Source: Chitinophagaceae bacterium UBA7600 (GTDB taxonomy: Bacteria > Bacteroidota > Bacteroidia > Chitinophagales > Chitinophagaceae). From it: a DNA stretch of 10,006 nt. The translations under genes were made by a program, and so were the position numbers. Under the pieces are notes generated by a model. It worked only from the letters and a program-made list of their open reading frames with translations, made no database searches and was not told the DNA's origin. Shown here in pieces: positions 1-5,718 of the stretch; position 1 is the first letter of the stretch, and each line of letters starts with the position of its first letter. The stretch lies in assembly GCA_002478885.1 (NCBI GenBank), contig DLKC01000061.1, positions 1-10,006 on the forward strand. Direction: 5' to 3'.

Positions 1-70
1 CAGCTGGTTAGAGTCCCGGACTTCCGGGATTAATCAGAGGGTCCGCAGTTCAGGTCTGCGCTGAGGAGCA
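1..70 (+). tRNA. 3' part of a tRNA or tRNA-like gene, cut by the window edge and possibly decayed
   Basis: The stretch opens with a D-loop-like run (CAGCTGGTTAGAG) and closes with a T arm: stem CGCAG at 44-48, 7-base loop TTCAGGT at 49-55, stem CTGCG at 56-60. Bases 61-67 could be the 3' acceptor strand, followed by GCA; no CCA is encoded. The acceptor 5' strand lies outside the window, so pairing cannot be tested. Two things are odd. The expected 7-base anticodon loop is absent: 14-29 instead form a 6-bp hairpin with a 4-base loop (ACTT). The T loop has G where tRNAs carry the nearly invariant A58. The later TTAATCAG resembles the 3' side of a normal anticodon arm, as if the 5' side had been altered. 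The isotype cannot be assigned. It could be a pseudo-tRNA, a recombined end, or an unusual tRNA. Confidence 0.5.
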
Positions 71-77
71 TAACAAC

Positions 78-109
78 AACAAAGGTTTCAAGAGATTGAA
101 ACCTTTGTT
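78..109 (+). terminator. Strong hairpin terminator after the tRNA-like gene
   Basis: A perfect 12-bp stem (78-89 with 98-109) encloses an 8-base loop (AAGAGATT) and is followed by a T-rich stretch, TTATTT counting the last two stem bases. It starts eight bases after the tRNA-like sequence, where a tRNA transcript would be expected to end. The T tract is short and interrupted, so rho-independent action is likely but not certain. Confidence 0.7.
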
Positions 110-277
110 ATTTCCCACCAGTACAATAAAACCCCGTTCCTTACATCCTTTCGATTTATTGTCCCAGATAATTTACTCTCGAATTAATCCTATTAATATC
201 AATGATTTTGAAGCGACGATGCTCCCTAAAATTGCAAGGCAGTGAAGGATTTATTCAAAAACTATCCGCTGAAATAG
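110..277. other. Intergenic stretch with no recognisable feature
   Basis: This A+T-rich gap lies between the tRNA-like hairpin and the terminator of the next minus-strand gene. I see no repeat, promoter or convincing gene. A 42-codon plus-strand reading frame (202-330) runs through the terminator hairpin and into the end of the minus-strand gene; I do not consider it real. Confidence 0.5.
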
Positions 278-304
278 AAAAAGCCTTGGCTAAATTGCCA
301 AGGC
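278..304 (-). terminator. Rho-independent terminator of the 321-1226 gene
   Basis: Read on the minus strand, an 8-bp perfect stem (GCCTTGGC, 297-304 with 283-290) with a 6-base loop is followed by TTTTT (282-278). It lies 16 bases past the stop codon of the minus-strand gene, the expected place for its intrinsic terminator. Confidence 0.8.
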
Positions 305-320
305 CTTTAAACGCTGTGCA

Positions 321-1226
321 TCAAGGTTGAGTATCGGTTGTTTTTTTGGCATTGAAGAAGGAGAACCCTATGCCGACGCCAACCCACGGTTTGTTTCGAT
401 AATCCCATTTACTATTTATTTCACCGGAGAGATAATCAATACCAGTGAAAATGCCTATCTGAAAATTGTCAATTGAAAATAAGAACCCGGCATGTATTGT
501 TACAGCAGAAGCATTAGTCTTTCCAGCAACAAAATTCTTTGTAGTTGTTGAATCAACAGGAATGGAACTTAATGCTATACCGCCTAAAGCAATGGTTGAA
601 TATTTCCCATTGCGGTAATTTCGTTTCAACCCAGCTGATAAACCTACACTGACATTGCCTTCAAACGATGAATAAACCTTATCATTTCCTTCTAATCCGT
701 TGGCAAATCTCACCTTTATTGGCAACGTTACCGCACCAATGCTTAATTGATTTTTTGGAACCTTTTCTTCACAATTTTTATCAAATTCATCCCTTGTCAT
801 AACAAATTTTCTGTATTTCGAGGGGTCCGTTGGAAAACTAGTTTCGCCTGGCTTTTTTACCAAATTCTCGTTTAGAGCTACATTGGCAGCTCTTATTTTT
901 TCCAACTGAATGTCTTTTTCACTGGTTCCGCCAGATTTTTGATTTACACCTTCACTCCATCTGACAAAATATATTATGACTTTATCTCCAACAACATTTG
1001 AAATCCGAAATTCATAGTTACGAGCTGCAGTATCATTGTGTTCTTCCATTTTTGCCTTGTCAATTTTATTTGGGAATTGAAGTAAATTCCCAAACTCATC
1101 ACATTCTTTCAAAGCAACAGGCATGGTGAAACGCCATAATTTAGAAGTCATGTCTTTTGTGGTGGTTTGGGCCAAGGTTGCCAACGAAAGCGCGATTGCA
1201 AAAGTGAATAGTGTAATCTTTTTCAT
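321..1226 (-). CDS. Exported protein of unknown function, probable outer-membrane barrel
   Basis: This encodes 301 residues. The start MKKITLFTFAIALSLATLAQ is a clear signal peptide (charged MKK, hydrophobic core, likely cleavage near AQ at 19-20), so the product is exported. I recognise no named family. The first half (about 25-160) is polar and lysine-rich. From about 165 the protein becomes a series of alternating hydrophobic/polar strands with many glycines (for example SVGLSAGL, TIALGGIALSS, TIHAGFLFSI, FQIGIFTGIDYL), and near the end is VGVGIGFSFF. That pattern fits a small outer-membrane beta-barrel, though the chain ends in a polar tail rather than an aromatic residue. The ATG at 1226 is chosen because the signal peptide begins there. 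The gene stands alone, with its own terminator and a possible promoter. It is more A+T-rich than the genes to the right, which may mean a different origin. The barrel assignment is inference. Confidence 0.8.
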   Translation of the reverse strand: MKKITLFTFAIALSLATLAQTTTKDMTSKLWRFTMPVALKECDEFGNLLQFPNKIDKAKMEEHNDTAARNYEFRISNVVGDKVIIYFVRWSEGVNQKSGGTSEKDIQLEKIRAANVALNENLVKKPGETSFPTDPSKYRKFVMTRDEFDKNCEEKVPKNQLSIGAVTLPIKVRFANGLEGNDKVYSSFEGNVSVGLSAGLKRNYRNGKYSTIALGGIALSSIPVDSTTTKNFVAGKTNASAVTIHAGFLFSIDNFQIGIFTGIDYLSGEINSKWDYRNKPWVGVGIGFSFFNAKKTTDTQP

Positions 1227-1248
1227 AAGTGGTAGTGTTATTATAGGT

Positions 1249-1277
1249 TAAAAATAAATGCCATGTCATTTATTCAA
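1249..1277 (-). promoter_or_regulatory. Possible Bacteroidota-type promoter of the 321-1226 gene
   Basis: On the minus strand a TTG (1277-1275) is followed after 18 bases by TATTTTTA (1256-1249), which fits TAnnTTTG at all but the last base. Transcription would begin a few bases further on, leaving a leader of about 15-20 bases before the ATG at 1226. In A+T-rich DNA such a match can arise by chance. Confidence 0.35.
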
Positions 1278-1280
1278 TGA

Positions 1281-1589
1281 CGTCTTCAATGGGCCAGGCA
1301 ATCTTACTGGAAGGAAGTATGCTACAACGATACCCTAATTTACCATGAAGTTTTCAAAATGTAAATTAGTTGGTTTAATTTTTTAATTTACTACATCTGC
1401 GTTCTTCACGCTGATTCTGGAGATAAATATTATGTGGGTCAGATGAACAACGTAACAAGCAGGCTTGTTGTTCTCGACAGGGCAAATCCAAATCCGTTTT
1501 AACCTACAACTCCGGGAAAGTTTTTTCAGTATAAGACAAATACCTGGCAGGTTTTTACCTGGTGGAAGATTAATGGATCCTCGGTCTAA
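1281..1589 (+). pseudogene. Possible decayed 3' end of a protein-coding gene
   Basis: One plus-strand frame reads like protein but is broken by two in-frame TAA codons (1362-1364, 1500-1502) before a final TAA at 1587-1589. Its segments include SYWKEVCYNDTLIYHEVFKM (from 1302), then ADSGDKYYVGQMNNVTSR and LVVLDRANPNPF (1410-1499), then PTTPGKFFQYKTNTWQVF and TWWKINGSSV (1503-1586). The frame continues past the second stop without a shift, so a single CAA-to-TAA type change could explain that break. There is no start codon or leader. I do not recognise the parent family. It could also be chance, because a second frame (1258-1338, 26 codons from ATG) is open over part of the same stretch. Confidence 0.3.
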
Positions 1590-1597
1590 TCTCCGTA

Positions 1598-1630
1598 CAT
1601 TCTTCGATCATCCTTCGTTCATCCTTCGTT
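1598..1630. repeat. Short tandem repeat, three 11-bp units
   Basis: CATCCTTCGTT occurs twice back to back (1609-1619, 1620-1630), preceded by a related unit CATTCTTCGAT (1598-1608, two mismatches). The unit is not a multiple of three and lies outside any credible gene. Confidence 0.75.
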
Positions 1631-1809
1631 CTTCTGACTGGTAAATACACCGTTTGGCATGAAATAATAGAAGTTGTTCCCCCGCCGGGTCGGGGATGCT
1701 GGTCCTCCGGCAAAATACTAATAATTAACGGGAACCCGTACTTGTAAAGGCAAGATTTTTGTTCTAAAGGGCGGCAGGAAAGCACGCTCCTGCGCAACAG
1801 CGTGCACCA
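1631..1809. other. Intergenic stretch with a G+C-rich hairpin
   Basis: No credible gene is seen. A 98-residue minus-strand frame (1570-1866) crosses the tandem repeat and the first 47-bp repeat, is rich in cysteine and arginine, and resembles no family I know. Around 1684-1710, GCCGG and CCGGC can pair across a G-rich segment to form an imperfect hairpin without a T run. A small CGGG-AA-CCCG palindrome lies near 1730. Confidence 0.4.
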
Positions 1810-1856
1810 GTACAAGAGTGCGACGCAACAACTGCTGCCACAAGCACTACAGCCGG
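1810..1856 (-). repeat. 47-bp intergenic repeat, copy 1
   Basis: Read on the minus strand: CCGGCT, ten free bases, TGGCAGCAGT, two bases, then TTGCGTCGCACTCTTGTAC. The last 19 bases match the best conserved block of the family exactly. The copy lies 58 bases past the end of the CBM9-like gene. A T-rich run precedes it, as in most other copies. Confidence 0.85.
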
Positions 1857-1913
1857 CATCATACAAAAAAAAGCAGGTGAACGGCTGACATTACGCGTTA
1901 ACGCAAATTTTCG

Positions 1914-2777
1914 TTACTCACCCACAAATTCAATCCTGCTCCATTTGTCGGGCAGGTGCGTATCGTAAATACCATGACTGCTCAATGCCATGGCAGGATG
2001 CGGGCTAACCTCTTTTCCGCCTGATACCAGCTTTTGAAACCTGCCAAGAAATATAGACCACACATCGCCGTTGCGCGGTGGAATAGTGCTTCCGCCGGCC
2101 AGTAACCCGAGGCTGCTCCACGGTATGGCTATTTCAAGGCTCCAGCCCTGATCGATATCGCTGTTATCATTCAATGTTCCATCAACCTGCACAGCCGTTT
2201 GCAGGCCCGGCATATCAAAATGCGTGAAAGCCCACCGTATGCCCCGCGGGTGTGTGCCTTTCCAAAACGTAGCACCAACACGGTCATAATCGCCACCGAA
2301 TGTATAAGCCTGCGGGTGGTGCACATCAAACTGTGGTATATCGAACCTGCTCCCTTTGGTATATGCATCCTTCCAGATAAAGAATACCTCGTACACCGTG
2401 TTCGCGGCATTCACTTCCAGCTCATAGTAGCAATCCCCGCCATCAATAAACACTTCAAGATCGCTCTCTAAAAAAACAATGCTGTCCCTCTCCTTTTGAT
2501 ATGCTTCAACAAAAGGTTCTTCCGCATAAAAAGCAATGTAAAGATGCTCCTCACTCCATAGTACACAGGCTTGTGTATTATACATACCGGGAGTTCCCGT
2601 AACCATATCGCAAAAACGTTTGCTCCATTTCGCATGCTTCCATGGATATTTATTTAGGTTACCATCAATGTTGATCGTGCTGTTAACCTTATACGCGGTA
2701 TAATCTGGCTGTTGCATAATGGCCCGTTGGAAGATGATAGATATAACGTGAAAATACATCGCCGGCAGCAAATACAA
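1914..2777 (-). CDS. CBM9-like carbohydrate-binding domain protein
   Basis: The product, up to 287 residues, has the features of the CBM9-like (DOMON-type beta-sandwich) family: INIDGNLNKYPW (35-46), where a DGxLxxxxW motif opens the domain; ACVLWSEEHLYIAFYAEEP, the strand pair seen in this family; SDLEVFIDGG and CYYELEVNAANTVYEVFF, the central strands; and SLEIAIPWSSLGL near residue 215. The single domain fills the chain, with no enzyme attached. Family members bind sugars or occur in glycan-degrading and surface proteins; the ligand here is unknown. The start is uncertain. The frame opens at 2777, but Met21 (2717, MQQPDYTAYKV) begins just before the conserved domain and is at least as likely. 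The first 20 residues are hydrophobic but make a poor signal peptide, so the location is unclear. The gene is divergent from the receptor gene, with a 299-bp gap holding two repeats. Binding function is inferred from the fold only. Confidence 0.85.
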   Translation of the reverse strand: MYLLPAMYFHVISIIFQRAIMQQPDYTAYKVNSTINIDGNLNKYPWKHAKWSKRFCDMVTGTPGMYNTQACVLWSEEHLYIAFYAEEPFVEAYQKERDSIVFLESDLEVFIDGGDCYYELEVNAANTVYEVFFIWKDAYTKGSRFDIPQFDVHHPQAYTFGGDYDRVGATFWKGTHPRGIRWAFTHFDMPGLQTAVQVDGTLNDNSDIDQGWSLEIAIPWSSLGLLAGGSTIPPRNGDVWSIFLGRFQKLVSGGKEVSPHPAMALSSHGIYDTHLPDKWSRIEFVGE

Positions 2778-2819
2778 GCCGGGAATATTGACGCGGTAAA
2801 GCAGCTGGTTTCTTTGTTA

Positions 2820-2866
2820 CCGGCTGCAATGCAACTGGCATCACCTGTTGCCACGCTCGGTTCATC
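2820..2866 (+). repeat. 47-bp intergenic repeat, copy 2 (diverged)
   Basis: CCGGCT (2820-2825), ten bases, TGGCATCACC (2836-2845) and TG keep the family spacing. The final 19-base block is altered: TTGCCACGCT followed by poor matches, about 11 of 19 positions by eye. The 22 bases at 2836-2857 are identical to those at 9985-10006 (copy 7). TGGCA and TGCCA within it can form a hairpin. Confidence 0.7.
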
Positions 2867-2942
2867 GTCCCGTTTTTTATGGCAACCCTCTGCAGCTTTT
2901 ACCGTGTGCATCAAAAGCGCGGTAGCCGATGAAATTGCCGGC

Positions 2943-2989
2943 GCACAAGTGTGCGACGCAACGGCAGCCGGGCAGCGTTCTAAAGCCGG
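2943..2989 (-). repeat. 47-bp intergenic repeat, copy 3
   Basis: On the minus strand: CCGGCT, ten bases, a diverged middle (GCCCGGCTGC), two bases, then a 19-base block with GTTGCGTCGCAC and CTTGTGC. Its length is exactly 47 bp. It faces copy 2 tail to tail across 76 bases in the gap between the divergent CBM9-like and receptor genes. Confidence 0.8.
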
Positions 2990-3055
2990 GCTCCAAAAAA
3001 AGGCTAAAATAAACCCCTGGCAACGATTTTACATTCGGCGTTAATCATAATCTCA

Positions 3056-3063
3056 TAGCTTCG
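3056..3063 (+). promoter_or_regulatory. Possible -7 element of the receptor gene
   Basis: TAGCTTCG differs at one base from the Bacteroidota TAnnTTTG element and lies 13 bases before the receptor ATG, a spacing like that of the clearer mfd promoter. I find no good TTG partner at the right distance. A second near-match, TACATTCG, lies about 25 bases upstream. Confidence 0.35.
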
Positions 3064-3076
3064 CAGCCTTAAGATA

Positions 3077-5443
3077 ATGTGTATGTCAGCAAAAAGACTG
3101 TTGTTAGCCACCCTGCTTTTTAGCCCTGTTTTCGTCATTGCCCAGGACAACGCTTCCGTTTCGGGAAAGATCGTAAACAAACAGCAAAAACCTTTGGCCG
3201 GAGCCGTGATCACTGTACTTAACAGCAACGGGGCGATTATTGCAGATGCAGCGGGTAATTTCAGCATTGGCAAGCTCGCCAGGGGTGTGTATGTGGTTCA
3301 CGTGAAATCACTGGGGTATGCTGAAAAAACCATCGAACTGCAAACGGGTGGCGACAATACCATCATCCTTGAAGAGCAGGTAAACCAGCTGAGCGATGTG
3401 GTGGTTTCTGCTGAAAAAAGAGAGCAGTTCCTGCAAAAAATTCCTGTCAGCGTTACATCTCTTTCTGCAAAAGAAGTAACTGATTATCGTCTCTGGAATG
3501 CGAAAGATATTTCGGGCATTGCTCCCAATCTTTATTCCGGCAATCCTGGCGACAACAGGAATGTTACCTCGTTGCGGGGCATCGCCACAACCTCTTACGA
3601 CCCTGCTGTTGCCACATATATCGATGGCGTAAACCAGTTCAGTCTCGATACATACATCGGCAATCTCTTCGACGTGGAACGCATTGAAGTATTACGTGGC
3701 CCGCAGGGTACATTATACGGAAGAACAGCCATGGGTGGCGTCATCAACATTATTACCAAACAACCAACCAATGCCACCGAAGGCTTTGCAGAATTAAGTT
3801 TTGGCAATTACGGCCGGCAGCGTTACAGCGCAGGCATAAAAACACCCATTGTAAAAAACAAGCTGTTCTTTGGCGCAGCCCTCATGTACGACAAGCTCGA
3901 CGGCTACTATACCAATGAATCCTACAACAACCATTACGACAAACAACACGCCACCACAGGTAACTATTACCTTAAATGGATCGCCTCTGACAACTGGAAT
4001 GTTTCGCTGAATGTAAAACACCAGCTGGCACGCAACAACGGGCCTTTCCCGCTGGTATTCGGCGTGGAAGATGCTTTTGCCAGTCCCTACCAGGTAAACC
4101 AGAATGCGGTGTCCGAAATGGTGGATAATGTCTTTAACAGCGCACTCTCTGTAAAGTACACAGGCCGCGCTTTTAACTTTACTTCACAAACCGCTTATCA
4201 AAGCAACTATCGTTATTATACCGATCCGCTTGATGGCGACTTCTCGCCCATCGACGGCATTACCGTTATCAATAATTACGGCAAGCCATGGAACAATGTA
4301 AAAGCATGGACGCAGGAATTCAGGTTCAGCTCACCTGCATCGGTTTCATCTCCTTGGCAATGGACCGCGGGTGCATACTTTTTCATCAACGATGCTCCTA
4401 ATAAACAGGCAACGCATTTCGGAAAAGATGCAGGCTACCTCGGCGTTCCTGATACCGATTTCTCCCAGATCGTTACTTCAAAAGCAAATAAAAACGGGGC
4501 CGCTTTATTCGGACAGGCAACATATGCCATCAATAAAAAACTGGAGCTCACTGCCGGCATCCGTTTCGATTACGAACATTCCAAACTAAACGTACTTGGC
4601 CAATACCAGAAAGATCCCAACCCCGAGCCAATCTTCGATACAAGGCCCGACACAACAGGTACAGCTTCTTTTAACGCCTTCTCACCAAAGCTTAACTTGT
4701 TATACCATGCGTCGGCTAACTCAAACCTGTATGCATCATATTCGCGTGGCTACAGGCCGGGTGGTTTAACGCAATTGGGCTCCGATCCTTCGCAGCCGCC
4801 GCTGTATAAATTCGATCCCGAAAACAGCAACAGCTTTGAAGTGGGCATTAAAAACACGCTTTTCAACAATAAGCTTCGCCTGAATATCGCTGCATTCTTT
4901 ACCAATGTTGTAAATGCGCAGGTGCCAACGCTTGTGCTGCCCGATGCCATCACCATCACAAAAAATGCCGGCAAGCTTCAAAGCAAAGGCGCCGAACTGG
5001 AGCTTGCAACAACATTCGGAAAAGGCTTTGAATTAAGCTACAATTTTGGTTACACCGATGCGAAATACACCTCACTAAAACTGCCATCCGACGGCGAAGA
5101 AGTGAACTTTAATGGTAATAAACAGGTATTCACGCCCAACATTACCTCGTCGCTGGCGCTGCAGTACAGCCATCGAATTGCGCAAAAACAAAACCTGCAG
5201 TTCGTGGTGCGTGGCGAATGGTTTTATTTCGGCAAACAGTATTTCGACCTTGCCAACCAGATTGCGCAATCACCCTACGATTTATTCAACACACGTGTGG
5301 GCTTCAGCAGTAAACATGCCGACCTCTTTTTCTGGATGCGTAATATCGGCGATGTAAAATACATCGGCTATGCCTACGACTTCGGTGGCGTGCATTTGGC
5401 CGAGCCGCAAACATTGGGCGTTACATTGACGGCAAAGTTTTAA
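3077..5443 (+). CDS. TonB-dependent outer-membrane receptor with carboxypeptidase-regulatory-like N-domain
   Basis: This 788-residue protein carries ligand across the outer membrane using energy passed from TonB/ExbBD. It begins with a signal peptide (about 1-23, ending FVIAQ). Residues about 27-105 form a carboxypeptidase-regulatory-like beta-sandwich (VSGKIVNKQQKPLAGAVITV), common in Bacteroidota receptors. A TonB-box-like segment with SDVVVSAEKRE follows. The plug (about 115-230) includes LRGIATTSYDPAVATYIDGV and IEVLRGPQGTLYGR (203-216), then GGVINIITKQP. The rest is the 22-stranded barrel, ending in the usual aromatic residue (GVTLTAKF). The plug resembles siderophore and vitamin receptors more than SusC; at 788 residues it is shorter than the usual SusC of about 1000, and no SusD gene follows. 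Iron-complex import is therefore the best guess, but the substrate is unknown. A second ATG lies two codons in (3083); both keep the signal peptide. Transcribed alone. Confidence 0.95.
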   Translation: MCMSAKRLLLATLLFSPVFVIAQDNASVSGKIVNKQQKPLAGAVITVLNSNGAIIADAAGNFSIGKLARGVYVVHVKSLGYAEKTIELQTGGDNTIILEEQVNQLSDVVVSAEKREQFLQKIPVSVTSLSAKEVTDYRLWNAKDISGIAPNLYSGNPGDNRNVTSLRGIATTSYDPAVATYIDGVNQFSLDTYIGNLFDVERIEVLRGPQGTLYGRTAMGGVINIITKQPTNATEGFAELSFGNYGRQRYSAGIKTPIVKNKLFFGAALMYDKLDGYYTNESYNNHYDKQHATTGNYYLKWIASDNWNVSLNVKHQLARNNGPFPLVFGVEDAFASPYQVNQNAVSEMVDNVFNSALSVKYTGRAFNFTSQTAYQSNYRYYTDPLDGDFSPIDGITVINNYGKPWNNVKAWTQEFRFSSPASVSSPWQWTAGAYFFINDAPNKQATHFGKDAGYLGVPDTDFSQIVTSKANKNGAALFGQATYAINKKLELTAGIRFDYEHSKLNVLGQYQKDPNPEPIFDTRPDTTGTASFNAFSPKLNLLYHASANSNLYASYSRGYRPGGLTQLGSDPSQPPLYKFDPENSNSFEVGIKNTLFNNKLRLNIAAFFTNVVNAQVPTLVLPDAITITKNAGKLQSKGAELELATTFGKGFELSYNFGYTDAKYTSLKLPSDGEEVNFNGNKQVFTPNITSSLALQYSHRIAQKQNLQFVVRGEWFYFGKQYFDLANQIAQSPYDLFNTRVGFSSKHADLFFWMRNIGDVKYIGYAYDFGGVHLAEPQTLGVTLTAKF

Positions 5444-5460
5444 AGGCAAATCTTTTGAAG

Positions 5461-5507
5461 CCGGCTTCAGTGCGGGTGGCATCACCGCTTGCGTCGCACG
5501 CTTGTGC
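5461..5507 (+). repeat. 47-bp intergenic repeat, copy 4
   Basis: CCGGCT (5461-5466), ten bases, TGGCATCACC (5477-5486), GC, then TTGCGTCGCACGCTTGTGC (5489-5507). This is the most complete copy and the best type sequence. It begins 18 bases after the receptor stop codon. Its start lies in the 12-bp palindrome GAAGCCGGCTTC (5457-5468), which has no T run after it, so I do not call a terminator. GGTGGCATCACC inside it can form a small hairpin. Confidence 0.9.
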
Positions 5508-5560
5508 CGCTAAGCATCAGTGGGGCAGAACAATTCTAAGACAACGTCGAAACAAAAGAT

Positions 5561-5586
5561 TCACCACTCACGATTGACGATTGACC
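5561..5586. repeat. Short tandem repeat with CGATTGA units
   Basis: Two exact CGATTGA units (5571-5577, 5578-5584) follow TCACCACTCA, between repeat copies 4 and 5. No function is apparent. Confidence 0.5.
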
Positions 5587-5594
5587 AACCGAAC

Positions 5595-5643
5595 CCTCAA
5601 GTGTGCGACGCCACGGAAGCATAATTTATATCCCACAGCCCGG
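5595..5643 (-). repeat. 47-bp intergenic repeat, copy 5
   Basis: On the minus strand: CCGGGCT, a diverged middle, then GGCGTCGCACACTTGAGG. The GCGTCGCACACTTG core is intact and the spacing is one base longer than in the other copies. It faces copy 4 tail to tail across 87 bases, upstream of the mfd promoter. Confidence 0.7.
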
Positions 5644-5676
5644 CCCAAAACAAATCTTTAAATGCATTTACTGCCG

Positions 5677-5708
5677 TTGGTTTGCAGGGATAAATAAAAC
5701 TATCTTTG
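5677..5708 (+). promoter_or_regulatory. Bacteroidota-type promoter of mfd
   Basis: TATCTTTG (5701-5708) matches the TAnnTTTG -7 element exactly. TTG at 5677-5679 stands 21 bases upstream, close to the usual -33 spacing; a second candidate, TTTG at 5681-5684, is a little too near. The start codon is only ten bases after the -7 element, so the leader must be a few bases long, and no Shine-Dalgarno sequence fits. Confidence 0.75.
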
Positions 5709-5718
5709 CGCCGCGATT

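Noticed and set aside
202..330. 42-codon plus-strand reading frame with a helix-like stretch (FIQKLSAEIEKALAKL)
   Set aside because: It contains the whole hairpin of the minus-strand terminator and overlaps the end of the 321-1226 gene; no start signal precedes it.
1570..1866. 98-residue minus-strand reading frame in the gap before the CBM9-like gene
   Set aside because: It crosses the 11-bp tandem repeat and the whole of 47-bp repeat copy 1, is rich in cysteine, serine and arginine, and has no recognisable domain or leader.
2712..3044. 110-residue plus-strand reading frame between the divergent genes
   Set aside because: It begins inside the opposing CBM9-like gene and runs through repeat copies 2 and 3; the translation is the repeats plus low-complexity sequence.
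3077..5443. Receptor considered as a SusC-type glycan importer
   Set aside because: It is shorter than usual SusC proteins, its plug motif is of the siderophore/vitamin type, and no SusD gene follows.
5457..5468. Palindrome GAAGCCGGCTTC after the receptor gene as a terminator
   Set aside because: A hairpin would have almost no loop and no T run follows; part of the palindrome is the start of repeat copy 4.
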